Assembly: GCF_023736155.1 (NCBI RefSeq)
Contig: NZ_JAMLJJ010000003.1
Span: 310,001 to 374,000 of the forward strand
Reading direction: 5' to 3'
DNA: 64,000 nt
DNA from: Larsenimonas salina
GTDB lineage: Bacteria > Pseudomonadota > Gammaproteobacteria > Pseudomonadales > Halomonadaceae
Position numbers and translations under genes: made by a program. Numbering within the stretch: the first letter of the stretch is position 1; each line of letters starts with the position of its first letter. Below the pieces are notes generated by a model that worked only from the letters and a program-made list of their open reading frames with translations, ran no database searches and was not told where the DNA came from. This document shows, in pieces, positions 38,700 through 48,464 of the stretch.

Positions 38700-39362
38700 T
38701 CAGCCTTGTTTGGGCGTCAACGTCAGCTCGACACGCCGATTTTGAGCGCGACCCGATTCCGTATCGTTGCTTGCAATCGGGTTTTGCTCGCCGCCGCCAC
38801 GAATATTGAGGCGATTATAATCGACGCCGCTTTGCGCCAGGTAATTTCCAACCGACTGTGCGCGCTGCTCGGACAGACGCTGGTTGTAGGACGCCGCCCC
38901 GGTGGAGTCGGTGTAGCCTGTGATGTTGATGTTGGTATCGCCGTACTCTTTAAGTACTTCGTTGACGCCATTGAGCGCGTTTTGAATCTGCGGCGTCAGT
39001 TGGGTCGAATCGGAGGCGAACGTGATGCTGCCCGGCATGTTCAGGATGATCTGGTCACCAGAGCGGGTCACGCTTACACCGGTGCCCTGCATTTTCTGAC
39101 GCAGCTGCGCTTCCTGACGGTCCATATAGTACCCAATGCCACTGCCGGCCGCCGCGCCGAGGGCTGCGCCGATCAGGGCCTTGTCGGTACGATGGTTGCC
39201 ACTTTTGGTCGCACCGGCCACGGCGCCGACTGCTGCACCAATACCGGCACCCTTGGCAAGGCTCGAGGTCTGCTGCTCGTTGGTATAGGGGTTATAGGTA
39301 CTACACCCGGCCAAACCGACTGCCATGGTCAGAGGTAGCGCAATCCAGGCTATTTTTTTCAT
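38700..39362 (-). CDS. OmpA-family lipoprotein (YiaD-like)
   Basis: A 220-residue envelope protein. Signal peptide and lipobox VGLAGC put it on the outer membrane as a lipoprotein (Cys near 20). A glycine-zipper segment (GAGIGAAVGAVAGATKSG and ALIGAALGAAAGSGIGYY, about 38-78) is followed by a C-terminal OmpA-like peptidoglycan-binding domain (about 100-215) with the TGYTDSTGAASYNQRLSEQR and GRAQNRRVEL motifs. This is the layout of E. coli YiaD. Function is presumably envelope stability. It is single-gene with its own terminator. Confidence 0.92.
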   Translation of the reverse strand: MKKIAWIALPLTMAVGLAGCSTYNPYTNEQQTSSLAKGAGIGAAVGAVAGATKSGNHRTDKALIGAALGAAAGSGIGYYMDRQEAQLRQKMQGTGVSVTRSGDQIILNMPGSITFASDSTQLTPQIQNALNGVNEVLKEYGDTNINITGYTDSTGAASYNQRLSEQRAQSVGNYLAQSGVDYNRLNIRGGGEQNPIASNDTESGRAQNRRVELTLTPKQG

Positions 39363-39372
39363 CCTTACTCCA

Positions 39373-40545
39373 TCAGGTTGGGGTGCTGTCGCAAAGTTCG
39401 AGCACGTCGTTCAAAAAGAGCAATCCCTTCTCGTTCGCCTGTATAACAGCGTCGTTATCATTTATGAGCCCACGCATTCGGGCCTGACTCAAGTGCGCAC
39501 GCAGCGTGTCGTGCGAAAGACCTGTGTGTTCATACCATAGCGATGATGGAACCCCATCCACAAGGCGCAACGCATTCATCAGAAACTCGGTCGGGATCTC
39601 TTCTGTCTCAAGCATCCGTGATCCGGCCAGAAACCCTCTCGGATCATTGCGGCGACGAAGATAGGCTTCCGGCTGACGCGTCTTCCAGTAACGCTCGATC
39701 AAAAGTGTTTGGTCCTGGGCGCGGCTGACTTTACCGTGGGCACCGGCACCGATGCCGAGATAGTCGCCAAAGCGCCAATAATTGAGGTTATGCCTTGAGC
39801 GCAGCGCATCGCTTTTTGCATAGGCCGAGATTTCGTAGCGTTTGAAACCGGCCTGCTCAAGGTGCTGATGTCCAAGCTCTTGAATATCGATCAGACTGTC
39901 TTCGTCGGGAAGCTCCGGCGGCTGGGAGTAAAACGCAGTGTTCGGTTCAAACGTCAGTTGATACCAGGAGAGATGTTCAGGGAAAAGGCCGATCGCCGTA
40001 TCGAGGTCCTCGAGCGCTTGCTCGACACTCTGCTGTGGCAAACCGTGCATGAGATCAAGATTTAAATTATCAAACCCTGCCCGGCGCGCATCGTCAACGG
40101 CGCTGAGCGCCTCACCTCGACCATGGATACGCCCAAGTGCCGAAAGCGCCTGCTCATTGAAACTTTGCACACCAAGAGACAATCGATTGATACCGGCATG
40201 GCGATACCCGGCTAAATAGCGACGCTCGGTGGTGCCAGGGTTGGCTTCAAGCGTTATCTCGGCGCCTGCCTCAAGCGTTGCCATGCTTGAAACCGCCTCG
40301 AGCAGCCGGCCATAGGCTGCGTCAGAGAAAAGGCTCGGCGTTCCCCCACCAATGAAAATCGAATTGATGCGTCGACCGTTCAGCAGCTCAGCATCGCGCT
40401 TAAAATCAGCAATCAGCGCCTCGACGTAATCGGTTTCATTGTTTACTCCATGAGCGCCTACCTCATGTGAGTTAAAGTCACAATAAGGACACTTTCTGAT
40501 ACACCAAGGCACATGTATATAGAGTGAAATAGAAGGTAAGATCAT
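39373..40545 (-). CDS. hemW: Radical SAM family haem chaperone HemW
   Basis: A 390-residue radical SAM protein. The [4Fe-4S] motif is CIRKCPYCDFNSHE (C-x3-C-x2-C) near residues 15-28, and the FIGGGTPSLF glycine motif follows. HemW proteins bind haem and deliver it to respiratory enzymes; they lack the extra cysteine of oxygen-independent coproporphyrinogen oxidase HemN, with which they are often confused. ATG at 40545 overlaps the rdgB stop by 4 bp, as in many gammaproteobacteria, so the pair is an operon. Confidence 0.95.
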   Translation of the reverse strand: MILPSISLYIHVPWCIRKCPYCDFNSHEVGAHGVNNETDYVEALIADFKRDAELLNGRRINSIFIGGGTPSLFSDAAYGRLLEAVSSMATLEAGAEITLEANPGTTERRYLAGYRHAGINRLSLGVQSFNEQALSALGRIHGRGEALSAVDDARRAGFDNLNLDLMHGLPQQSVEQALEDLDTAIGLFPEHLSWYQLTFEPNTAFYSQPPELPDEDSLIDIQELGHQHLEQAGFKRYEISAYAKSDALRSRHNLNYWRFGDYLGIGAGAHGKVSRAQDQTLLIERYWKTRQPEAYLRRRNDPRGFLAGSRMLETEEIPTEFLMNALRLVDGVPSSLWYEHTGLSHDTLRAHLSQARMRGLINDNDAVIQANEKGLLFLNDVLELCDSTPT

Positions 40546-41138
40546 CGGGTTGAAAGCATCTTGAGCAGTTCTTGCATGGCCCGGCCCCTGTGGCTGAGTC
40601 TGTTTTTTTCAACTGACTCGAGTTCGGCCGCCGTCCGTCCAAGCTCCGGAAGATAGAAAAGAGGATCGTAGCCGAAGCCGTTATTACCTTGAGGCACTGT
40701 CAGAATCCGGCCTGTCCATGAGGTTTGAACGATCGATGGAACCGGGTCATCAGCATGAGCGAGATAGACTAGAACACACCAGTAACGTGCCCGACGATTA
40801 TCGGGAGCTGTGCCGCTAAGCGCCTTCAGCAAGGCATCATTGTTTTGCGCGTCCGTCGCATTTACGCCGCTAAAGCGTGCCGAAAAAATACCAGGCGCGC
40901 CGTTCAAGGCATCGACCGCCAACCCCGAATCGTCAGCGAGAGCTGGTAATCCAGAAAGTCGTGATGCATGGCGTGCTTTCAACAAGGCATTTTCGACAAA
41001 GGTAAGACCAGTCTCTTCGACAGAATCGATATTAAATTCAGACTGAGCGTGAACACGGACACCAAGTGGCGCAAGCAGTTGATGAAATTCGTCGAGTTTG
41101 CCCTTGTTACCACTTGCAAGAACCAGTGAAGAAGACAT
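40542..41138 (-). CDS. rdgB: Non-canonical purine NTP pyrophosphatase (dITP/XTP)
   Basis: A 198-residue HAM1/RdgB housecleaning enzyme that hydrolyses dITP, ITP and XTP so deaminated bases are not used. The N-terminal LVLASGNKGKLDEFHQLL is the family substrate-binding start; ADDSGLAVDALNGAPGIFSARF and GYDPLFYLPELGRTAAEL are the other conserved blocks. The HRGRAMQEL end is typical. It is directly upstream of hemW with a 4 bp overlap, and divergent from the first CsgD-like gene. Confidence 0.96.
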   Translation of the reverse strand: MSSSLVLASGNKGKLDEFHQLLAPLGVRVHAQSEFNIDSVEETGLTFVENALLKARHASRLSGLPALADDSGLAVDALNGAPGIFSARFSGVNATDAQNNDALLKALSGTAPDNRRARYWCVLVYLAHADDPVPSIVQTSWTGRILTVPQGNNGFGYDPLFYLPELGRTAAELESVEKNRLSHRGRAMQELLKMLSTR

Positions 41139-41468
41139 GCATGGGGCCTTTTGTCTGTTGATGAGCCATACCAGCTCTGCGAAAGCCCTCCTCGAAAATG
41201 CTCAAAAAGCGGGGGTGCGATAAACTTTCCGCTTTAAAATGGCATAGATGTGCCGTAATAGCATCATGAGCTAAAGGGCGATCGCTGGATCCGGCATTAG
41301 AAAATATCGGGAGCGCTTTGAGCACTCCGGCATGCTTTCGTGAAGCGATGGCCTCGAAAAAATGTTACTTTAATTTACAAACTAGGCGTATGATCCAAGT
41401 AAATGGATATTCTTTCCTCCGCTGGAGCAAGTGATCTTCCTTTGCGCCTACAGCATTCAGGAGGCTGT
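41139..41468. promoter_or_regulatory. Divergent rdgB/CsgD-like intergenic region
   Basis: 330 bp. No gene supported; an in-frame ATG at 41403 could extend the downstream regulator. AT-rich sequence lies near 41360-41400 and probably contains its promoter. Confidence 0.4.
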
Positions 41469-42134
41469 GTGGAAACAGATATCAACGTCACTGTTCTTCT
41501 CGTGACAGAAATCAATCCCCAAAGCGAGCTTTTCGTACAGTACGTACGTGACAAGCTGAATTGCGACGTAGAAGCAATGGGGCCAAAGGATAACGTACCC
41601 GAAGATCTGGAAACACACTTCGTGGTGCTGTTGGACGCCGACCACGTCAATGAAAAAGACATGCATCAGTGGGAAGAGTGCACGGCGAAAGAAGACTCGA
41701 ACATGACGATGGCCGCATTCAACCTGGGCGATGAAAACCAGGCGCTGACGCTGGCCACCACGTTTAGGCTTCAAGGTGTCTTCTATCGCCGAGATAGCTT
41801 GGCCTTGATCTGTAAGGGCATTGCCAAGCTTATCAACAGCGAATTATGGATGTCGCGGACTCTGATGACACGGTTGATCAAATTCTATCGCCGTCAACAG
41901 ATCAATGCCTATCGGCCATCATGTGGTCTGACCCATCGTGAACTCGAGATTCTTCGCTTACTGGGGACAGGCGCATCGAATACCGAGATCGCGAATCAGC
42001 TTTTTGTCAGTGAGCATACGGTCAAGTCTCACTTGTACAATATTTTTAGAAAGCTGAAGGTCAAAAATCGCATTCAAGCAATGAACTGGGTCCGACAAAA
42101 CCTTGGATATACCTCATCTGCCAATAATGGCTGA
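41469..42134 (+). CDS. CsgD-like LuxR-family regulator, copy 1
   Basis: A 221-residue regulator with an N-terminal receiver-like domain (about 8-130, [20 protein letters not shown] and [10 protein letters not shown]) and a C-terminal LuxR/FixJ helix-turn-helix ([20 protein letters not shown], then [20 protein letters not shown]). The order and linker segment [11 protein letters not shown] match CsgD, the curli and biofilm activator of enterobacteria. GTG at 41469 has AGGAGG four bases upstream and aligns with the paralogue at 44848; the in-frame ATG at 41403 is a less likely start. No curli genes are in the window, so its targets are unknown. Confidence 0.86.
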   Translation: METDINVTVLLVTEINPQSELFVQYVRDKLNCDVEAMGPKDNVPEDLETHFVVLLDADHVNEKDMHQWEECTAKEDSNMTMAAFNLGDENQALTLATTFRLQGVFYRRDSLALICKGIAKLINSELWMSRTLMTRLIKFYRRQQINAYRPSCGLTHRELEILRLLGTGASNTEIANQLFVSEHTVKSHLYNIFRKLKVKNRIQAMNWVRQNLGYTSSANNG

Positions 42135-42348
42135 CAAGTGTTACACCCCCTGAATGCCTCGTCGCGACATTTTGGGCCAAAGCAGCTTACGACAATCGCA
42201 AAATCGAACTGACCGGCATCACGTCTAGTATTAAGCCAAGGCTGATGACGCTGGAATCTTCATACAGTCCCTGTCTCGTTCTTAAGAAGGCCAGTCGTTC
42301 TTGGCCTGACACAGCGCTCTACTACTCTTGATGCTTTGACCGTATCGC

Positions 42349-42382
42349 CAAAAACACGCCCCCGTTTTAAACCCCGGGGGCG
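42349..42382 (-). terminator. Rho-independent terminator of the SulP transporter gene
   Basis: Arms CGCCCCCG and CGGGGGCG around a 10-base loop. On the minus strand it ends in a TGTTTTTGG tail, about 30 bp past the sulP stop. Confidence 0.85.
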
Positions 42383-42412
42383 AGCGGTCGCATCACCCTA
42401 TACTGGTTGACT

Positions 42413-43951
42413 TCAAGCCGCGTGCTGCAAACGCAGCGTCTGTGGAGAGAAGGTCGCCGTCACACCATCTAAGGACTGAAGTTCGACGGTAATGTCTCGC
42501 CTTTCTGCCGCCGCAATGAAAGCATCCATGTCCTCCTGAATGTCGGGGTCAATAAAGGAGGCGTTGCGCGCATCGATGACCAGATGACTTCCTTCGGGCA
42601 CTAAATCCAGGTATTGCCGCATTCGAGCACGGTTGATGAAGGAAATACCCTGATGAATCTTCAAGACACATTGCTTGCCGTTCTTGGTAAAGGAGATCGT
42701 CGAACGGTGGCTTGATTTAAGAAGGAAAAACAACCCGCAGATAACACCGGCGGCCACACCCTTGATTAAATCGGTCATCACGACCGTACCAACAGTCACA
42801 ATGAAGGGAATGAAACGATTCCACCCGGCGCGATAAAGCGACGCTATCATGCCAGGTTTGGCAAGCTTGAATCCTGTATGAATCAAGATTGCCGCGAGAC
42901 AGGCAAGTGGAATCCATTCAAGCGCAAAGGCCAGAAACATTGCACTAATCAGCAAGAGCCCGCCGTGAATAAAGCTTGCAAGGCGTGTCCGCCCCCCAGC
43001 TTGCACATTGGCCGAACTTCTGACAATGACGGCTGTGATAGGAAGCGCCCCAATGAGACCACACACAAAGTTACCCACCCCCTGTGCCTTTAATTCCTGG
43101 TTGGGCGGCGAATGGCGCGCAAGGGGATCTATCTTATCCACAGCCTCAATGCTCAAAAGCGTTTCAAGGCTTGCAATAAGCGCAATGGTCAAGGCGGTGG
43201 TCAGTACCGCCGGGTCCAAAAGGGCGCTCGGGTCAGGTAACGCGATCTGAGAAAGAAACGAGGCAGGCCCCTCAAGACCCGGTAAAGAGACGTGTTGATT
43301 GGCCGAGAGCGCGCCAAGCCCCATCATTGGTCCGAGATGATCGAGCGCAAGCGCAACCAACACAGCTAAAAGCGGTGCCGGTATCCGCCGAAGTGGGCCA
43401 AGCACACGGCTGGCCGGCTGCTCCCAGAACCAGAGTATTGCCAACGACACGCCCGCAATCAGGATAGCCAGCGGCGCCATCGCGCTCAGCCATTGTGCAG
43501 GCGCACTCAGATCAAGTGCTGCATCGACATCGAGCCCAAACGCAGTAGGCAGCTGATTCATGATGAGAATCAGGCCAATAGCCGCAAGCATCCCCTTGAT
43601 GACGGCATTGGGCACGTACGAGCCGATCTTGCCAAGGCGCAGATAGCCACATACCACTTGAATAACGCCGGCCAGAGCCGTCGCGATCATCAGCTTTTCG
43701 AACCCGACGGTCGATATGGCCCCGAGCACGATGACGGTAAGGCCTGCAGCAGGACCACTGACACTTAACGCAGAGCCACTGAACAGGGATACTACAACGC
43801 CTCCGACAATACCGGCCAAAAGCCCCGAGATCGGCGGTGCTCCAGAGGCGAGCGCGATTCCCAAACACAGGGGAATCGCTACAAGAAACACCACTGCGCC
43901 AGCGGGTATATCGCGAGCACAGTGCTTGAGCGTAAACGGAAAGGCAGGCAT
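42413..43951 (-). CDS. SulP family anion transporter with STAS domain
   Basis: A 512-residue membrane transporter of the SLC26/SulP family. It starts MPAFPFTLKHCARDIPAGAVV, with about a dozen hydrophobic segments and the conserved VFLVAIPLCLGIALASGAPP entrance. A C-terminal STAS domain (about 425-505) ends with SLDGVTATFSPQTLRL. The family moves sulfate, bicarbonate, chloride or C4-dicarboxylates, and the substrate cannot be told here. ATG at 43951 has a strong AAAGGAGGG ribosome site; the in-frame ATG at 43990 is disfavoured. It sits between two CsgD-like regulator genes, with its own terminator. Confidence 0.9.
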   Translation of the reverse strand: MPAFPFTLKHCARDIPAGAVVFLVAIPLCLGIALASGAPPISGLLAGIVGGVVVSLFSGSALSVSGPAAGLTVIVLGAISTVGFEKLMIATALAGVIQVVCGYLRLGKIGSYVPNAVIKGMLAAIGLILIMNQLPTAFGLDVDAALDLSAPAQWLSAMAPLAILIAGVSLAILWFWEQPASRVLGPLRRIPAPLLAVLVALALDHLGPMMGLGALSANQHVSLPGLEGPASFLSQIALPDPSALLDPAVLTTALTIALIASLETLLSIEAVDKIDPLARHSPPNQELKAQGVGNFVCGLIGALPITAVIVRSSANVQAGGRTRLASFIHGGLLLISAMFLAFALEWIPLACLAAILIHTGFKLAKPGMIASLYRAGWNRFIPFIVTVGTVVMTDLIKGVAAGVICGLFFLLKSSHRSTISFTKNGKQCVLKIHQGISFINRARMRQYLDLVPEGSHLVIDARNASFIDPDIQEDMDAFIAAAERRDITVELQSLDGVTATFSPQTLRLQHAA

Positions 43952-44847
43952 GCGCCCTCCTTTGATAAGTAATGAACAGGTAGCTCTCATCGAGCCAGCT
44001 TGTATCCAGGCTTTCTAAGCGTTCCCGCGCCTCGTATAAACTATGCGCTTTGCCCCTTGCTCAACGCTTTCTTTACTGCCTTAAAATCGAGCAACTTGAA
44101 GTAAGCACAATCCTGGCCCGCTCTTTTATTTTTTATATTTAAAAAGGACTCACCTTTTTAATGGCACCACTCAATAAATTAAATAATAAATTCTAAAAGA
44201 AGACGCTCAACAAACCAGTGCTGCGGCCTAATAAACGCGATTTTCATCTTCATTATTATCTATAACGTTTTCGAGCATGCGTCCTCAAAGGCAAATTAAC
44301 CAAACAAAGCATCAGGCTTAACTAATTCTCATCCACTGCTTCCTTAGTTAATCACTGTAACTGGCCTGTGTTGATCAACATAAACCGGAGTATGCAATAC
44401 CACTTTTTTTATCAGACCTGCTCTAACAGATCGGACTTGGTTTTCAATGAAATACGTCGTCTAAGTAGGCGTGCCACCCACCTTATGACGATAGCATTCA
44501 TCTTTTCTTCTGAGCCCTATCAAGACATACAACGCTTTTTCATGAGGACTCCCACTTTGCCTTGTGCCTATTGCGCCATTTGAACCGAAAATTTGCGCAA
44601 ACTCTGGGGTTACGCTCTTTTTAAAGTATAATTACTCAAGTGCTTAACTTGTCTACAAAACAGCTCGGAGTGATTACCTTTATTCAAAATGATCTTCTAG
44701 GCTAGATCAAAGTACTTAAACAGAGTTTAACTATATAAATTAAAAAATCAGATTAAATTAAACTTTTATAATTTACAGGTTAAATGTTAACGCAGGTATC
44801 TTAATGGTCTTGTTCAGCATCCAGCCTAAGAAAAGTTAGAGCCGAAA
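43952..44847. promoter_or_regulatory. Long AT-rich intergenic region upstream of CsgD-like copy 2
   Basis: An 896 bp stretch without a supported gene, markedly richer in A and T than its surroundings (especially 44120-44200 and 44640-44790). A perfect 12 bp palindrome TGTTGATCAACA lies at 44369-44380. An open frame at 44368-44583 lacks a ribosome site and homology. Long upstream regions are typical of csgD, a gene integrating many signals, so this is probably a large control region. A small RNA or decayed mobile DNA cannot be ruled out. Confidence 0.5.
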
Positions 44848-45492
44848 ATGACTCAAGAATCTTTTGTCATCGTGATGGTGACGTCTAAAAATCCGCAAAA
44901 CGAGTTGTTTCTCGACTATTTGAGAAGCGAACAGGATTGTCAGGTCATGGATTTGGAGCCGGACGCACAAGAAGCGGCGCCGGATGCCGACAGGATGCTC
45001 GTACTGCTGGATCAGGATTATGTTGATGACAACATTGCTCAAGCCTGGTCACGGCGCGCGCACGGCGATACCCGCATCATCCTCTCCGGATTCAACATCG
45101 ACTCCGAAGAGCATGCCATGCAGTTGATGATGCGCTTTCCGCTGCAAGGCATTTTCTATCGACGCGATCCCTTGAAGCTTATTTCGAAAGGCATCAATGC
45201 GCTGTTCAACGAAGAAATGTGGCTATCGCGCACCTTGATGGAAAAGCTGCTGACAGCCTACTGGCAGCGCCAACGTAACGACAATATGCCGTTCAAGAGC
45301 TTGACGCGCCGAGAGGTGGAAATTCTTCAGCTTTTGAAAACAGGCGCGAGCAATTTCGACATCGCGCAGGAACTGAGCATCAGTGAACATACCGTAAAAT
45401 CGCACCTGTACCACATCTTTCGAAAGCTGAAAGTGAAAAACCGCGCACAGGCGCTCAATCTTTTACGCCAACAAGCGGATACGCCGGTCTAA
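44848..45492 (+). CDS. CsgD-like LuxR-family regulator, copy 2
   Basis: A 214-residue paralogue of the protein at 41469, close to E. coli CsgD in length. The N-terminal receiver-like domain (FVIVMVTSKNPQNELFLDYL, then MLVLLDQDYVDDN) leads through LQGIFYRRDPLKLISKG to a C-terminal LuxR helix-turn-helix ([40 protein letters not shown]). The receiver lacks an obvious complete phosphorylation pocket, as in CsgD. ATG at 44848 has a weak AGAG site. It lies after the 0.9 kb AT-rich region, convergent with the kinase gene. A biofilm or extracellular-matrix role is inferred from family only. Confidence 0.88.
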   Translation: MTQESFVIVMVTSKNPQNELFLDYLRSEQDCQVMDLEPDAQEAAPDADRMLVLLDQDYVDDNIAQAWSRRAHGDTRIILSGFNIDSEEHAMQLMMRFPLQGIFYRRDPLKLISKGINALFNEEMWLSRTLMEKLLTAYWQRQRNDNMPFKSLTRREVEILQLLKTGASNFDIAQELSISEHTVKSHLYHIFRKLKVKNRAQALNLLRQQADTPV

Positions 45493-45519
45493 ATCGTCAG
45501 ACGACCGACGCATCGCGAC

Positions 45520-47091
45520 TCATGCAAGCTGCAGATGCTCTTTTATCAAAGCAACAAGCGTTAAATTGGCATCTTCGGCCGTGGTATCCAGGTGCACCAG
45601 ATGCGCTTGTTCATCGGGTGTGAATGGCTCGAAGGAACGAAGCTGATGCTCCAGGACGTCTAATCCCGCATCCGAAACCGAATCGCGGCGCTGGCTGCGC
45701 TTGGTAATCCGCCGTTTCAAAGTTGCCTCGTCGGCCTCGAAACTGATCAAAAGCATGGGCAGACCACGCGATTCGGCTTCGAATCGAAGCTGTTCACGCT
45801 GAGCATGCGATAGACAGGTGCCATCGACGCACACACTGTGTCCGGCCTGCAACAGCATGCCACTGAGTGCTGAAAGTCGATCGTACGTACTTCGTGTCGC
45901 TTCTGGTGAGTACAATCCACGTCCGAGTTCATGGCTCTTTGCGGGTGCAAAGGGATCAATACCATGCAGCCGCTTGCGCTCCACATCAGAGCGTACCCGG
46001 ATCCCTCCAAGCTGCCGCACGGCCTGCTCGGTAAAACGGCTCTTGCCACTGCCGGACACACCGACTGCAATCAGCATATAAGGCATACTGAATTCGCTGT
46101 AGCGCTCGGCAAGGGTCAGGTAGCGTCTAAAGTCAGCCAATACCGCGTCCCGGTCCACAGGGTGAAGATCCGGTTGCTGATAGCGGAACATGGCCACCTT
46201 GGCTCGCACCATCGCACGATAGGCCTTATAAAAAGGCAGCAGCTTGACCAGCTCGAAATCCCCGCTTCGTTCCAGGTAACGGTCCAAAGCCCGGTTGGCA
46301 AGCTCCTGCTCACCACGGGCCTCCAGGTCCATCAGCAAGAACGCCAGTTCGCAACATACGTCGTTCCAACGAAAATGATCGTTGAACTCGATGCAGTCAA
46401 AAATCAGGGCGTGACCTTCATGCATAACGGCATTGGCCAGGTGGATATCGCCGTGGTTGTTGCGGATGAAACCTTGATCATGGCGTTGCTTAAACAGGGG
46501 CGTAAACCGCTCGAACAGATTCTGTGTCCACGCTTCGAGCTCTGAAAGACGCTTCAGATCATCAGCGTCTGACAAAAGCGGCTTGAGCTGATCAAAGTTT
46601 TCCTGCGCCGGATGAATAACCGCCTCGGGCGTTCCGAATTCGCTGTCGGCCCCGGCTCGCTCTGCCCGGGCGTGAAACGCCACCAGTTGATCGACCAGAT
46701 CATCCATCATAGTTTGAGTGAGCTGTCCGGTGGCCTGCAGGGTGCTGAACAAGCCTTCATCATCGAACTGCTCCATACACACTGCGTACTCGAATGGCTC
46801 GCCCAAACCACCGATGACCGGTGCCTCGGGAGAACCGGTGATCGGGACAACGGACTGGTAAAGATCGCCTGCCAGTCGTGCGTTGAGTCGAATCTCTTCA
46901 TCGCAGCAATGGCGGCGTTTTTCGAGCGTCGAAAAATCAAGAAACCCAAAATCCAGCGGTTTCTTGATCTTATAGGCGTAGCGCCCAGTCATCACGATCC
47001 ACGAAATATGCGTTTCTCGAAGATCAAAGCCCTCGACGGGGTGGGGGTAACACTTTGCCTGCTGCAAAGCGTTGATCAGCGTCTGGCTCAA
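45520..47091 (-). CDS. Two-domain kinase: APH-like N-terminus plus P-loop C-terminus
   Basis: A 523-residue protein of the aminoglycoside-phosphotransferase-like / AAA type found in many proteobacteria. The N-terminal APH/choline-kinase-like half carries NNHGDIHLANAV (H213, D215) and LIFDCIEFND (D232), the catalytic and metal motifs. The C-terminal half starts with a P-loop, GVSGSGKS (344-351), like small-molecule kinases. The substrate is unknown. The start is TTG at 47091 with an upstream GGGAG; the ATG slightly upstream is out of frame. It is the last gene of the leftward clc-hemJ-thiD-thiE-hemL run, 38 bp after hemL. Confidence 0.86.
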   Translation of the reverse strand: MSQTLINALQQAKCYPHPVEGFDLRETHISWIVMTGRYAYKIKKPLDFGFLDFSTLEKRRHCCDEEIRLNARLAGDLYQSVVPITGSPEAPVIGGLGEPFEYAVCMEQFDDEGLFSTLQATGQLTQTMMDDLVDQLVAFHARAERAGADSEFGTPEAVIHPAQENFDQLKPLLSDADDLKRLSELEAWTQNLFERFTPLFKQRHDQGFIRNNHGDIHLANAVMHEGHALIFDCIEFNDHFRWNDVCCELAFLLMDLEARGEQELANRALDRYLERSGDFELVKLLPFYKAYRAMVRAKVAMFRYQQPDLHPVDRDAVLADFRRYLTLAERYSEFSMPYMLIAVGVSGSGKSRFTEQAVRQLGGIRVRSDVERKRLHGIDPFAPAKSHELGRGLYSPEATRSTYDRLSALSGMLLQAGHSVCVDGTCLSHAQREQLRFEAESRGLPMLLISFEADEATLKRRITKRSQRRDSVSDAGLDVLEHQLRSFEPFTPDEQAHLVHLDTTAEDANLTLVALIKEHLQLA

Positions 47092-47129
47092 AATCCGTCT
47101 CCCATGACGTGCGTCGTGCGTTCTTGTCG

Positions 47130-48416
47130 TTAAAGCGTAAGCGTTGCGAAAACGCGCTCAGCAGCGTCGAGCGTCGCTTGAAGATCATCCTCGCTGTGCG
47201 CGCTGGACATGAACCCGGCTTCATAATTTGACGGCGCGAGATAGACGCCCTCTTCAAGCATGCCCAAGAAGAACTGACGAAACGCTTCGGTATTGCAACC
47301 AGTCGCCTCGGTGAAGTTCTGCACCTGCTCTGCGTCCGTGAAGAACAGACCGAACATACCCCCGGCACGCTGGGTGATCATGTTGATGCCGTGCGCCTTC
47401 GCGCGGGCCTCGAGTCCGTCACACAGCGTGTCGACTCGCTGAGTCAGCGCGTCATGAAAGCCGGGCGCTCGCACTTTTTTAAGCAGCGCGATGCCCGCCG
47501 CCATGGCCAGCGGGTTGCCCGCCAGCGTGCCCGCTTGATAGACCGGCCCCAGTGGCGAGATGTACTCCATGATCTTGCGCTTGCCACCAAAGGCCCCCAC
47601 CGGCATACCGCCACCAACGATCTTGCCAAGGCAGGTGAGGTCAGGCGTTACCTGATAGTGGGCCTGAGCCCCCCCAAGCGCTACACGAAAACCGGTCATG
47701 ACTTCGTCGAAGATCAATACGCTGCCGTGTTGATCGCACACCTCGCGCAGCGCCTCCAGAAAGCCGGGGACGGGCGGAATGCAGTTCATGTTGCCGGCCA
47801 CCGGCTCGACGATGATGGCCGCGACCCGATCGCCTTCGACATCGAAATAGCGTTTGACGCCTTCAATATCGTTGTAATCGAGCGTGACGGTGTGCTCGGC
47901 AAGCGAGGCCGGTACGCCCGGTGAACTCGGCTCGCCGTGCGTCAGGGCCCCGGAGCCGGCCTTGACCAGCAGTGAGTCCACATGGCCATGGTAGTTGCCT
48001 TCGAATTTGACGATTCTATCCCGGCCGGTGTAGCCCCGTGCCAGTCGCACCGCAGACATGGTCGCCTCGGTACCGGAATTGACCATGCGCACCAGGTCGA
48101 TCGAGGGAATGATGTCGCAGATCAGATCCGCCATATCCGTTTCGATGGCGGTCGGCGTACCGAACGACAAGCCGTCGTCCAGTCGGCTTCGAACGGCGTC
48201 CAATACGTCCGGGTCAGCGTGGCCGGTAATCATCGGGCCCCAGGAGCCGACGTAATCGATGTAACGCTTGCCTTCGACATCAAACAGATAAGCATGTTGG
48301 GCACGCTCGATGAACAGCGGCGCTCTGGAAAGCCCCTTGAATGCACGCACCGGTGAATTGACGCCGCCTGGAATGTGGCGCTGCGCTTGGGTAAAGAGCT
48401 GTTCAGAAGTCGTCAT
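47130..48416 (-). CDS. hemL: Glutamate-1-semialdehyde 2,1-aminomutase
   Basis: PLP enzyme of 428 residues that makes 5-aminolevulinate in the C5 haem pathway. Family blocks: [18 protein letters not shown] near 111, [19 protein letters not shown] near 138, [11 protein letters not shown] near 234 and the PLP lysine K265 in [17 protein letters not shown]. Full length, ATG at 48416. It lies 48 bp downstream of thiE, an arrangement shared with pseudomonads (thiD-thiE-hemL). Confidence 0.96.
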   Translation of the reverse strand: MTTSEQLFTQAQRHIPGGVNSPVRAFKGLSRAPLFIERAQHAYLFDVEGKRYIDYVGSWGPMITGHADPDVLDAVRSRLDDGLSFGTPTAIETDMADLICDIIPSIDLVRMVNSGTEATMSAVRLARGYTGRDRIVKFEGNYHGHVDSLLVKAGSGALTHGEPSSPGVPASLAEHTVTLDYNDIEGVKRYFDVEGDRVAAIIVEPVAGNMNCIPPVPGFLEALREVCDQHGSVLIFDEVMTGFRVALGGAQAHYQVTPDLTCLGKIVGGGMPVGAFGGKRKIMEYISPLGPVYQAGTLAGNPLAMAAGIALLKKVRAPGFHDALTQRVDTLCDGLEARAKAHGINMITQRAGGMFGLFFTDAEQVQNFTEATGCNTEAFRQFFLGMLEEGVYLAPSNYEAGFMSSAHSEDDLQATLDAAERVFATLTL

Positions 48417-48464
48417 AACGTATCCATGAATAAGCGATAAAAAAGTGAATCAGGTCTCAAAAGA

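Noticed and set aside
44368-44583. 71-codon open frame in the long AT-rich gap
   Set aside because: Lacks a ribosome site and has no recognisable domain.
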